A stretch of DNA of 15,803 bases from assembly GCA_012511915.1 (NCBI GenBank), contig JAAZFB010000251.1:1-15803 (forward strand), written 5' to 3'. Below the pieces are notes generated by a model. The model made no database searches. It was given only the letters and a program-made list of their open reading frames with translations, and had not been told where the DNA came from. The DNA comes from Clostridiaceae bacterium. Its GTDB lineage: Bacteria > Bacillota > Clostridia > Monoglobales > Firm-18. How positions within the stretch are numbered: position 1 is the first letter of the stretch; each line of letters starts with the position of its first letter. Positions 1 to 5,968 of this stretch are shown here, in pieces. The translations under genes and the position numbers were made by a program.

Positions 1-51
1 ATTTTAAAAATCACAAAATCATAAAGACATTACGCACTTTTTCAAAAATTC

Positions 52-95
52 AAAAGTCCCGCAAACGGCTTGTTTTAGCCACTTGTGAGACTTTT
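52..95 (-). ncRNA. Long hairpin in the transcript from the 122-150 promoter
   Basis: The arms are 52-70 and 77-95, with a 6-nt loop at 71-76. Read on the minus strand, 18 of 19 opposed positions pair, three of them as G-U wobbles, with one A-C mismatch. On the plus strand three of those wobbles become A-C mismatches, which favours the minus strand as the transcribed one. The hairpin starts about 20 nt after the predicted transcription start. Two short U-runs interrupted by GAA follow it on the minus strand. It could be a small RNA with its own terminator, or the leader of a gene left of the window. I do not recognise the family. The rest of 1-180 shows no convincing coding sequence. Confidence 0.5.
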
Positions 96-121
96 TTGCT
101 TCTTCAACTGTCAAAGATGGG

Positions 122-150
122 ATTATATACAATATCGTGGGTAATGTCAA
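122..150 (-). promoter_or_regulatory. Consensus sigma-A promoter inside an inverted repeat
   Basis: On the minus strand the -35 hexamer is TTGACA (plus 145-150) and the -10 hexamer is TATAAT (plus 122-127). The spacer is exactly 17 nt, so both boxes and the spacing match the vegetative consensus. Transcription would start near 115 and run left. Perfect 8-bp inverted repeats (ATGGGATT at 117-124, AATCCCAT at 149-156) flank the promoter and supply the first two bases of the -35 box and the last three of the -10 box. The purA-operon terminator lies just upstream, so this begins a new leftward transcription unit whose gene, if any, is outside the window. Confidence 0.8.
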
Positions 151-183
151 TCCCATATAATGTAAATTTGTCGAAAAAAAGAC

Positions 184-228
184 AAAAAAACATCCCTAAA
201 GCTATGTGTATAAGTGCTTTCGGGATGT
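184..228 (-). terminator. Rho-independent terminator of the purA operon
   Basis: The arms ACATCCC (190-196) plus AAAGC (198-202) pair with GCTTT (216-220) plus GGGATGT (222-228), with a single mismatch between the two stem segments. On the minus strand the hairpin runs directly into seven T residues (plus 184-190). On the plus strand it is also followed by a T-run (234-240), so it may work in both directions. It begins 12 nt after the stop of the last gene of the leftward block. Confidence 0.85.
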
Positions 229-239
229 ATAAATTTTTT

Positions 240-533
240 TTATTCGGACAGTGCGTCTTCTAACCAAAATTCACCAACATCGAGTGCAGAATAAAGTCCA
301 TCACGTTCGGCTTTTTTGAGCACTTTTTCTTTACCCGGTATGTCGTTGGTTTGCAGTTTAACCACTACATGTGTAGAGACATCAAGATTAATAATTTTTG
401 TTGAATTTAATACTTCCAACGCAATTATATATTTGTCTTCTGTATTTCCGTAATATATTAGATTACCGCGGCGTATAAGAGGTTTCCCTTTATACATTAA
501 CCCTTCTTGCGGTGCTTTTTTTGGTGTAGCCAA
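240..533 (-). CDS. Conserved small protein of unknown function, downstream of purA
   Basis: This is a 97-residue protein if the TTG at 533 is the start. An AGGGGTGA ribosome site lies at good spacing before that TTG. A GTG at 548 immediately after the purA stop has no such site, and an internal ATG at 497 has a poorly spaced one. The visible core is a lysine/arginine-rich, probably beta-rich segment (YKGKPLIRRGNLIYYG, about residues 14-29), with an acidic tail near GLYSALDVGEFWLEDAL. It has no signal peptide or membrane segment. I recall similar small proteins in Clostridia but know of no assigned function. It is the last gene of the purA unit, with purA ending 15 nt upstream, so co-expression with purine synthesis is likely. 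Confidence 0.75.
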   Translation of the reverse strand: MATPKKAPQEGLMYKGKPLIRRGNLIYYGNTEDKYIIALEVLNSTKIINLDVSTHVVVKLQTNDIPGKEKVLKKAERDGLYSALDVGEFWLEDALSE

Positions 534-548
534 GCAATCACCCCTCAC

Positions 549-1820
549 TTATCTGATAATATTCTGATTTCTGTCCGGGCCCACCCCAATCATCCAGACG
601 GGAACGGAGCACAATTGTTCAATTCTGTTTATATACCTCTTTGCGGCTTCGGGCAGGCCTGCAAATGATTTGACATTTGAAATGTCATCGTCCCAACCGT
701 CAAACTCTTCATATATTGGGGAGCAAAGTTCCAACGTGGGCAGATCAGCGGGGAACTCTGTAATTATGTCGTCATTTATTTTGTATCCGGTACAAATTTT
801 CAAGTTGCCGATACCCGATAGGGTATCCAACTTATTTACTACCATTTTTGTCAATCCGCTTGTGCGTACGGAATATTTTAGAATAACGGTATCAAACCAA
901 CCGCAACGACGTGGGCGGCCGGTGGTTGTTCCAAACTCATTACCCTTTTGACGGATTAGCTCGCCTGTTTCGTCTAACAGTTCGGTGGGGAAAGGGCCTT
1001 TACCCACACGAGTTGTATATGCCTTTGCTATGCCTATGCAGTTATCAATCAGCGTAGGGCCGATACCTGCACCTACACAAGCGCCTCCGGAAGTCGGGTG
1101 AGATGATGTTACAAAAGGGTATGTACCTAAGTCAATATCCAACAACGTGCCTTGGGCACCTTCAAAGAGGACTTCTTTTTTTGATTTTATTGAATTATAC
1201 AATAAAGCGGTGGTATCCTCTACATAAGGCGCAAGAATTTTCGCATATTCCCCATACTCTTTAATTACGGTATTTGCATCAATGGGCTCACCGCCGTAAA
1301 CAAGCTGTATCAGCTTGTTATTTAATTCTATATTTTGTCTCACCTTTTGCTCAAAAGTTTTTGCGCAAATCAACTCATGCATTCGTATGCCGGAACGTTG
1401 GGCTTTATCCGCATAACACGGGCCTATGCCCCTTTTTGTAGTGCCTATTTTACTTGTGCCACGAATATTTTCGGACATCTCGTCTAACTTTATATGGTAG
1501 GGCATAATAACATGTGCCCTTGGATCGATTTTTAAGTTATCAACCGAAAGGCCCATGTCTACCATCTGATTAATTTCGTCTATCAATGCTTTTGGGTCTA
1601 TCACTACGCCGTTGCCTATAATGCAAAGCGTTTTGGGATTTAATATGCCCGAGGGCAACAGATGTAACTTGTAAACGACACCGTTTATATCTATTGTATG
1701 CCCCGCATTATTACCCCCCTGTGAACGTACAACAACTTGGGAATTTTGAGCAAGAATATCGGTTACCTTGCCTTTACCCTCGTCGCCCCATTGTGCGCCA
1801 ATTAAAACCGTTGCTGACAA
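549..1820 (-). CDS. purA: Adenylosuccinate synthetase
   Basis: This 423-residue enzyme makes adenylosuccinate from IMP and aspartate using GTP, the first step from IMP to AMP in the cytoplasm. The length is normal for the family. The N-terminal phosphate loop GDEGKGK (12-18) includes the catalytic Asp13, and the NNAGHT segment holds His41. Further family signatures are the stretch around TSSHPTSGG and the GRPRRCGW block. I chose the TTG at 1820 because a GGAGG site lies 7 nt before it and translation then begins MSATVLIGAQWGDEGKGK, as expected. The longer reading from 1838 would place the ribosome site inside the gene. It lies 53 nt after the DUF1858 gene and 15 nt before the small unknown gene. 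Confidence 0.97.
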   Translation of the reverse strand: MSATVLIGAQWGDEGKGKVTDILAQNSQVVVRSQGGNNAGHTIDINGVVYKLHLLPSGILNPKTLCIIGNGVVIDPKALIDEINQMVDMGLSVDNLKIDPRAHVIMPYHIKLDEMSENIRGTSKIGTTKRGIGPCYADKAQRSGIRMHELICAKTFEQKVRQNIELNNKLIQLVYGGEPIDANTVIKEYGEYAKILAPYVEDTTALLYNSIKSKKEVLFEGAQGTLLDIDLGTYPFVTSSHPTSGGACVGAGIGPTLIDNCIGIAKAYTTRVGKGPFPTELLDETGELIRQKGNEFGTTTGRPRRCGWFDTVILKYSVRTSGLTKMVVNKLDTLSGIGNLKICTGYKINDDIITEFPADLPTLELCSPIYEEFDGWDDDISNVKSFAGLPEAAKRYINRIEQLCSVPVWMIGVGPDRNQNIIR

Positions 1821-1873
1821 TTGGTTTCCTCCTAACAATACTGCATTCTATTATAATTTTTTGGTATGTTTGA

Positions 1874-2089
1874 TTACTCCGACTTGCTTTGCAAATATTC
1901 GTTAATTTTTTTAACGAGCAAATCAGCATCCGCACCATGGACCATGCAAGCCTGTTCAATTGTTTCACCGCTTGCGGAGGGACAGCCCACACAATGCATG
2001 CCGATTTCCATAAATAAAGCTGCGGTTTTAGGGTCAATCTGCAGTACATCCCATATAATAGTGTTTTTTGTAACTTGGTTTGTGCTCAT
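1874..2089 (-). CDS. DUF1858-type small protein with CxxC motif
   Basis: This 71-residue protein matches the DUF1858 family, a small domain also found attached to hybrid-cluster and other redox proteins and sometimes described as a redox-disulfide domain. The visible signature is GMHCVGCPSASGETIEQACMVHG: a Cys33-x-x-Cys36 pair, a third cysteine at 48, and a short helical tail. It has no signal peptide or membrane segment. The ATG at 2089 gives the family's usual length, but the AAAGG site lies about 13 nt away, longer than ideal. A GTG at 2116 would add nine residues. It sits between the structured RNA segment and purA in the same direction, so its expression is probably tied to purA. The biochemical role is not established. 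Confidence 0.88.
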   Translation of the reverse strand: MSTNQVTKNTIIWDVLQIDPKTAALFMEIGMHCVGCPSASGETIEQACMVHGADADLLVKKINEYLQSKSE

Positions 2090-2154
2090 AATAATAACCA
2101 TACCTTTCCGGCTCACATTAAAAAATTTTAATTGTTGTTGTGCTACAGCGGAAG

Positions 2155-2210
2155 AAAAAAATAATCCGTTGTATCCCTCGCCTTAGCAAGGGATAGTTTT
2201 TTTACAACAG
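2155..2210 (-). terminator. Terminator-like hairpin upstream of DUF1858-purA
   Basis: A local stem TATCCCT (2172-2178) pairs with AGGGATA (2189-2195), extended by two more pairs around a CTTA loop. In the minus-strand RNA an outer stem can add eight pairs (2203-2210 with 2166-2173, one of them G-U) across a bulge. This places the ATTATTTTTTT run (minus strand, plus 2155-2165) directly after the hairpin. On the plus strand the local stem is followed by seven T residues (2197-2203), so a bidirectional terminator is possible. No plus-strand gene needs it. It either ends the fumarase transcript or works as an attenuator for DUF1858-purA. Confidence 0.55.
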
Positions 2211-2321
2211 TCCCCACCTTTTGTGCAAAACCCGTTGATTACTTAACACGCTTATCGTGAGCCTGATAAGGTGTTTTAAGTAGTTGCAGGGTATCGGTTA
2301 TCAGTAAACAATGGTGTTGTA
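2203..2321 (-). ncRNA. Candidate structured leader RNA upstream of DUF1858-purA
   Basis: A closing stem of seven pairs joins 2315-2321 (5' arm in the minus RNA, TACAACA) with 2203-2209 (TGTTGTA). Inside it, a short stem (2289-2292 with 2230-2233) leads to a hairpin of 16 pairs: TACTT/AAGTA, AACAC/GTGTT and CTTATC/GATAAG, with an 8-nt loop at 2257-2264. A further 7-nt complement (2298-2304 with 2263-2269) offers an alternative fold. The 3' closing-stem strand can instead pair with 2166-2173 to complete the downstream terminator. This resembles an aptamer plus expression platform. I could not match it to purine, ZTP, THF, T-box or other classes I know, and 6S RNA usually has a longer closing stem. 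No clear promoter was found. Confidence 0.45.
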
Positions 2322-2330
2322 TTACTGTGC

Positions 2331-2867
2331 CTAATGGCTTTGTGACTGTTCGTCGTGTGTTAACCTGTTTGCGTATGAATCTATTAATACTTTGACGGGG
2401 AAGTTTTCAACAACCAATTTTCTGATTGCCTCTGCGCCCAAATCGTCATAAGCAATAACCTCACATGATTTAACATATTGTGAAATAAGAGCTCCCGCAC
2501 CCCCGATTGCGCCAAAATATACCGCCGTATGCTGTTTCATCGCTTGGATTACTTCGATACTTCTTTCGCCCTTACCAATCATCCCTGTCATGCCTTTTTC
2601 AATTAGAACGGGGGTATAGGCATCCATCCTGCCGGCTGTTGTGGGACCGCAAGAGCCGATAATCTGACCCCGTTTGGCGGGGGTTGGGCCGGTATAATAT
2701 ATAACTGCATTTTTTATATCAAATGGAATTTCATTTTGTTCAATCATTCTTTTATGGGCAGCATCCCTTGCGGTAAAAATCGTCCCGGAAAGCAGCACGT
2801 TATCGCCTGCTTTGAGCTTGCGTGCGCATTCTTTTGTCAACGGCGCAGTAACTGTTATTCTTTCCAT
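2331..2867 (-). CDS. Class I fumarate hydratase beta subunit (Fe-S hydro-lyase family)
   Basis: This 178-residue protein matches the beta subunit of two-subunit class I fumarases and L-tartrate dehydratases. These hydro-lyases use a 4Fe-4S cluster held by the alpha subunit. Visible signatures are SGTIFTARDAAHKR (27-40), GSCGPTTAGRMDAYTP (71-86), GMIGKGER (95-102), FGAIGGAGAL and YDDLGAEAIRKL. The ATG at 2867 gives the normal N-terminus (MERITVTAPLTKE), though a ribosome site at usual spacing is lacking. The gene overlaps the HAD gene by 68 nt, so translational coupling is likely. The alpha subunit, normally just upstream, is absent from the window. Fumarase is the commonest function, but the substrate cannot be set from sequence. 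Confidence 0.88.
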   Translation of the reverse strand: MERITVTAPLTKECARKLKAGDNVLLSGTIFTARDAAHKRMIEQNEIPFDIKNAVIYYTGPTPAKRGQIIGSCGPTTAGRMDAYTPVLIEKGMTGMIGKGERSIEVIQAMKQHTAVYFGAIGGAGALISQYVKSCEVIAYDDLGAEAIRKLVVENFPVKVLIDSYANRLTHDEQSQSH

Positions 2868-3870
2868 TATTCTGTAAATCAATCCCTTCCAAGAAACCGT
2901 AGATATCATTAAATATATATGTTGCGCCGTTATTGATAAAATAATCCTTTGATTTGTCGCCGGAAATGCCTGTAAGCACAGCAGCAAAGTCCATACCTGC
3001 CGCTTGTGCAGACATTAAGTCGGCACCGGCATCGCCTACAACAAGGGTTTTTGATGTGTTGCTCTTATCGTAATTTGCATTTATTATATCGGTGTCGCTG
3101 TATTGCCGCCCAAGCATACCTTTTAAAAAGGTATACGGATGAGGTTTTGCAAGGGGCTTAACGCCGGTATTTTTTTCAGCATTTATAATATCAGTATAGG
3201 TGATTATTCTGTTATTATCAAAATATTTTTCGATTTTGAATATTTTCAGCGGATTGGCTGCTTCAAAATCAACCCTTCCTGTACCTATCCCGATTGATAA
3301 GCCTGAATCTTTTAAATAATTCAATACCTTTTTAATATTACTTATGGGAACAACTGGTTCTTCAAACCATATTAGACCTTTTTTCCCTTTAAGACGGGGT
3401 TTTTCATGCCAGTATTGTTCAAATAGTTTATCGCCCAAATACCATTCTTGAAAAGTGAGTACCAAGCGATGATATACTGTTGAGCCCCTTTTGCCGAGCG
3501 GACCTTTTTCACCGAAATAACTGTATAATTCGAATGCCTCTTTGTTTAGCTGTTGTAAATATGTATATACCGGCTGAAAATCGTCTTTGACATCAAGCAT
3601 TAGGGCAATCGATAATACCAAGTAAGTTACATCCCAATTAGAATTTATACCTTTGTCTTTTAAGTACATCAAAATTTTGTCGTCCGCAAAAACAGTCTGG
3701 CTGATTTCTTGCCTTTGTTCCATTGCTTTGCTTGGGTTTATACCGTCGTTCAAATACTGATATATCGTAAGCGCCGAACAATCCCAATAGCGTTGTTCAC
3801 TCGTTATAACACCGTCCATATCAAATAAAACGGTATTATATTTATCTATTATGTTTGTAGGTTTTAGCAT
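2800..3870 (-). CDS. HAD-superfamily hydrolase, probable phosphatase
   Basis: This 356-residue protein has all four HAD motifs. DMDGV (18-22) supplies the nucleophile Asp18 and acid/base Asp20. GTGR (197-200) is motif II, KPHP (Lys243) is motif III, and GDAGAD (280-285) supplies the metal-binding Asp281 and Asp285. A long, mostly helical insert (about 30-170) between motifs I and II is the cap that usually sets substrate choice. The ATG at 3870 has a GGAG site 7 nt upstream that overlaps the previous stop. The last 20 or so residues are read from DNA that also encodes the start of the next gene and look unlike a folded ending. Its place after HisD- and HisB-like genes suggests a phosphorylated small-molecule substrate. 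The exact role is unknown. Confidence 0.85.
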   Translation of the reverse strand: MLKPTNIIDKYNTVLFDMDGVITSEQRYWDCSALTIYQYLNDGINPSKAMEQRQEISQTVFADDKILMYLKDKGINSNWDVTYLVLSIALMLDVKDDFQPVYTYLQQLNKEAFELYSYFGEKGPLGKRGSTVYHRLVLTFQEWYLGDKLFEQYWHEKPRLKGKKGLIWFEEPVVPISNIKKVLNYLKDSGLSIGIGTGRVDFEAANPLKIFKIEKYFDNNRIITYTDIINAEKNTGVKPLAKPHPYTFLKGMLGRQYSDTDIINANYDKSNTSKTLVVGDAGADLMSAQAAGMDFAAVLTGISGDKSKDYFINNGATYIFNDIYGFLEGIDLQNNGKNNSYCAVDKRMRTQAQSRR

Positions 3871-3874
3871 CAAA

Positions 3875-4489
3875 TTACTCCAAGGTATATTTTATTTCGC
3901 CCGCAACACCCGCCGTCATGCCTTTGCGCCCGGCATTTATTGAAACTGCTCTGCCCAATGCCAAACCGACTGCACGATATGCCGCTTCCCAAATATGATG
4001 TCCGTTAATACCGCGCTCTATATGGAGGTGAATTGTGCAATTGGCACCCTGTGCAAAGCCGTCCAAAAAGGTATGTAAATCTTCACCGAACATATCCTCT
4101 GTTTGGTCGGGGATTACAACATCGCTGTCAAATACGAATAAAGACCTTCCCTCAAAGCTTACGGCTGCAAAGGCACGCGCTTCGTCTATTATGCCGAAGC
4201 CATCGCCGAAACCGCTAATACCTTGTGTTTTGGTTTTTTCAATGTATTGTGATACCGCTTTACCTATTGAAATGCCGATATCTTCACAAATAACGTGGGC
4301 TAAATCAAATTTATCCGTTTGAACTTGCACCCCGATGTTAATATTGCTTCTCCATACTATATGTTCTATCATATGGTTTAAAAAAACAATAGGGGTGTTA
4401 ATGGCATCCCGATAGCCTGCTTTCACGGGCGGGTTGTCAAGCGTTATTGTTATTTGTGATTCTGTAGTTTCTCTTTTAACGGTAATCAA
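3875..4489 (-). CDS. Divergent HisB-like (imidazoleglycerol-phosphate dehydratase fold) protein
   Basis: This 204-residue protein has the length and two-repeat layout of IGP dehydratase, which dehydrates imidazole-glycerol phosphate in histidine synthesis. Retained: FLNHM with His39, Glu69 in HVICED (65-70), IIDEA, and the second metal motif HHIWE (164-168). Changed relative to B. subtilis HisB: the first HHxxE motif reads HVxxE (Val66), the usual KRYG is SGFG, the FKA lysine is Arg (YRA), and the C-terminal STKG block is absent. In the real enzyme several of these hold the substrate phosphate or a manganese ion. The start is TTG at 4489 with GGAGG 7 nt before it. The family call is firm, but ordinary HisB activity is doubtful. 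Confidence 0.82.
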   Translation of the reverse strand: MITVKRETTESQITITLDNPPVKAGYRDAINTPIVFLNHMIEHIVWRSNINIGVQVQTDKFDLAHVICEDIGISIGKAVSQYIEKTKTQGISGFGDGFGIIDEARAFAAVSFEGRSLFVFDSDVVIPDQTEDMFGEDLHTFLDGFAQGANCTIHLHIERGINGHHIWEAAYRAVGLALGRAVSINAGRKGMTAGVAGEIKYTLE

Positions 4490-4501
4490 ACCTTTACCTC
4501 C

Positions 4502-5797
4502 TTATACCAATCGTTCCTTAACCGCAAACGCATGCGCCTCAAATCCCTCTGCTTGGGCAAATATGTATGCGTTTTCGCGAACCGATTCAAAACCCTCTTT
4601 TGTCGCATAGCCTATTGACGTGCGCTTTAGAAAATCAAACACCGAAACGGCGGAATATGTTTTGGCAAAACCACCGGTTGGCAGAATTGCATTTGGCCCG
4701 AGTAGGAAATTGCATAATGTAATGGGGGTATGCTTACCAAGCAAAATTTCCCCGGCATTTTCAATCTCGGCAAGTATATCAAACGGGTTTTCCGTCAGAA
4801 TCTCCATATGTTCGGGCGCATATTCATTTACAAAGTCTATCGAGTGCTTAAGACTTTCGGTAATAATAACACCGCCGTATTTATTAAAGTTTGTTTCGAT
4901 AAAGTCTCTTCTTTTTTGCGATAATTTATTAAGTTGTGCCTTTGCTATGGGGATTACCTTGTCTACAAGGCTGTGTGAGTGCGTTACAAGCAATGCCGCG
5001 CTGTCCGGCCCGTGTTCGGCCTCTATCATCCAATCCAGCGCCGCTGTGTGCGGGTCGGTATTTTCGTCGCATAAAATGATGGATTCAGATGGCCCTGCCG
5101 GCAGGGACGTATCGATATAATTTGCTAACACACGTTTTGCGGCTGTTACATATGCGTTGCCCGGGCCGATTATTTTATGTGATTTCGGTATTGTTTCTGT
5201 ACCAAAAGCCGCCGCCGCAACTGCCTGAATACCACCTACTTTATATATTTCGGTAATGCCTATTATTTTTGCCGCCGCCAAAAGGGTGTCGTCTATATTG
5301 CCTTGCTCGTTGGGAGGCGTTGTTACATATATTTTTTTAACCCCTGCCACAATTGATGGTATGCCAAGCATTAACAGCACAGAGGGAAAGCTGCCCTTGC
5401 CTCGCGGCACGTACAAGCATACATCGGAAATAGGTGTAACCTTTTCCCCCGCCATTAACCCCTTGTCAACTTCCGTTAACCACATTTGTTGAGGCAATTG
5501 TTTTTGATGAAAGAACTTGATGTTTTTTGCAGCATATTCTATAGCCCTTTTAGTGCTTTTTTCAAGCCGTGCATAGCCCTCGTCAATTTCCTGCTGAGTT
5601 ACCTTTAAGCGGTTTGGGCTTAGCTTTACACCGTCAAACTTTTCGGTATATAAAACTAAGGCAGCATCCCCGTTAAGGCGTACATCTTCTGATACTCTTT
5701 TGGCAACGTCGGTGTATTCTGTTATATCAAGTTCAGCACGACGCATAACAAAACTTTTTTCGGCATCGTCCGTTTCATTCCATATGCGAATTTTCAT
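4502..5797 (-). CDS. Divergent histidinol dehydrogenase-like protein (HisD family)
   Basis: This 431-residue protein aligns along its length with HisD, the NAD- and zinc-dependent enzyme that oxidises histidinol to histidine. Conserved: the GPGNAYVTAAKR block (211-222), AGPSE, the catalytic pair Glu329-His330 in APEHME, and the late His422. Altered: the QAEH zinc motif reads EAEH (Glu259 for Gln), the GDY segment reads CNF (Asn363 for Asp), and a conserved His is Ala370. Gly is Arg132 in the YVPRG segment. So two of four zinc ligands differ. The ATG at 5797 gives a normal N-terminus; its AAAGGA site is about 14 nt away. It is the first gene of the leftward block, with two candidate promoters upstream. 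Dehydrogenase activity on another alcohol, or loss of zinc, is possible. Confidence 0.85.
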   Translation of the reverse strand: MKIRIWNETDDAEKSFVMRRAELDITEYTDVAKRVSEDVRLNGDAALVLYTEKFDGVKLSPNRLKVTQQEIDEGYARLEKSTKRAIEYAAKNIKFFHQKQLPQQMWLTEVDKGLMAGEKVTPISDVCLYVPRGKGSFPSVLLMLGIPSIVAGVKKIYVTTPPNEQGNIDDTLLAAAKIIGITEIYKVGGIQAVAAAAFGTETIPKSHKIIGPGNAYVTAAKRVLANYIDTSLPAGPSESIILCDENTDPHTAALDWMIEAEHGPDSAALLVTHSHSLVDKVIPIAKAQLNKLSQKRRDFIETNFNKYGGVIITESLKHSIDFVNEYAPEHMEILTENPFDILAEIENAGEILLGKHTPITLCNFLLGPNAILPTGGFAKTYSAVSVFDFLKRTSIGYATKEGFESVRENAYIFAQAEGFEAHAFAVKERLV

Positions 5798-5825
5798 ATT
5801 GCAGCGAAAAATCCTTTCAATAAAT

Positions 5826-5854
5826 AGTATAATGCTATATAAGTGATTAGACAA
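5826..5854 (-). promoter_or_regulatory. Candidate proximal promoter of the HisD-like block
   Basis: On the minus strand the -35 box is TTGTCT (plus 5849-5854) and the -10 box TATACT (plus 5826-5831), separated by 17 nt. Transcription would start near 5819, about 22 nt before the HisD-like start codon. It lies just downstream of the second candidate promoter at 5863-5891, so one or both may be used. Confidence 0.5.
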
Positions 5855-5862
5855 CAATATTA

Positions 5863-5891
5863 ATTATAGCCGACTTTGCGTTATAAATCAA
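5863..5891 (-). promoter_or_regulatory. Candidate distal promoter of the HisD-like block
   Basis: On the minus strand the -35 box is TTGATT (plus 5886-5891) and the -10 box is a perfect TATAAT (plus 5863-5868), separated by 17 nt. Transcription would start near 5856, giving a leader of about 60 nt. I see no T-box or other histidine-type attenuator in that leader. Confidence 0.6.
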
Positions 5892-5902
5892 TAAAAACTT
5901 TT

Positions 5903-5942
5903 TTGTTATTGCATTATACCTCCAATTATAGTACAATATAAT
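5903..5942 (+). promoter_or_regulatory. Candidate promoter(s) of the rightward block
   Basis: Two overlapping possibilities are visible. One is TTGTTA (5903-5908) with TATAGT (5927-5932), spaced 18 nt. The other is a weak TTATAC (5914-5919) with a perfect TATAAT (5937-5942), spaced 17 nt. Either would start transcription shortly before the cysteine desulfurase gene, back to back with the HisD-like promoters. Confidence 0.45.
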
Positions 5943-5968
5943 GGATATTAGTATAAAGGAAGAGCCTT

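Noticed and set aside
3..260. Plus-strand frame open from the left edge into the purA-operon terminator
   Set aside because: The predicted peptide resembles no family I know, has no start signal, and runs through a terminator, a consensus promoter on the other strand and the end of another gene. The opening looks accidental.
2172..2203. Plus-strand terminator implying a plus-strand gene near 1870-2170
   Set aside because: The hairpin and T-run are real, but the open frames there are shadows of the DUF1858 gene. Bidirectional or minus-strand use is simpler.
2155..2321. Known purine riboswitch, T-box, THF or ZTP riboswitch before purA
   Set aside because: None of the conserved core sequences of these classes could be found in the segment.
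4502..5857. Longer HisD-like protein starting at 5857
   Set aside because: The extra 20 residues are hydrophobic, lie across a candidate promoter and do not match the family N-terminus.
5798..5862. Histidine attenuator or T-box in the HisD-like leader
   Set aside because: There is no run of histidine codons, no specifier-like fold and no terminator hairpin in the short leader.
5903..5930. Tiny minus-strand reading frame with a GGAGG site in the divergent promoter region
   Set aside because: It encodes only Met-Gln before a stop. The sequence is better explained as AT-rich promoter DNA.
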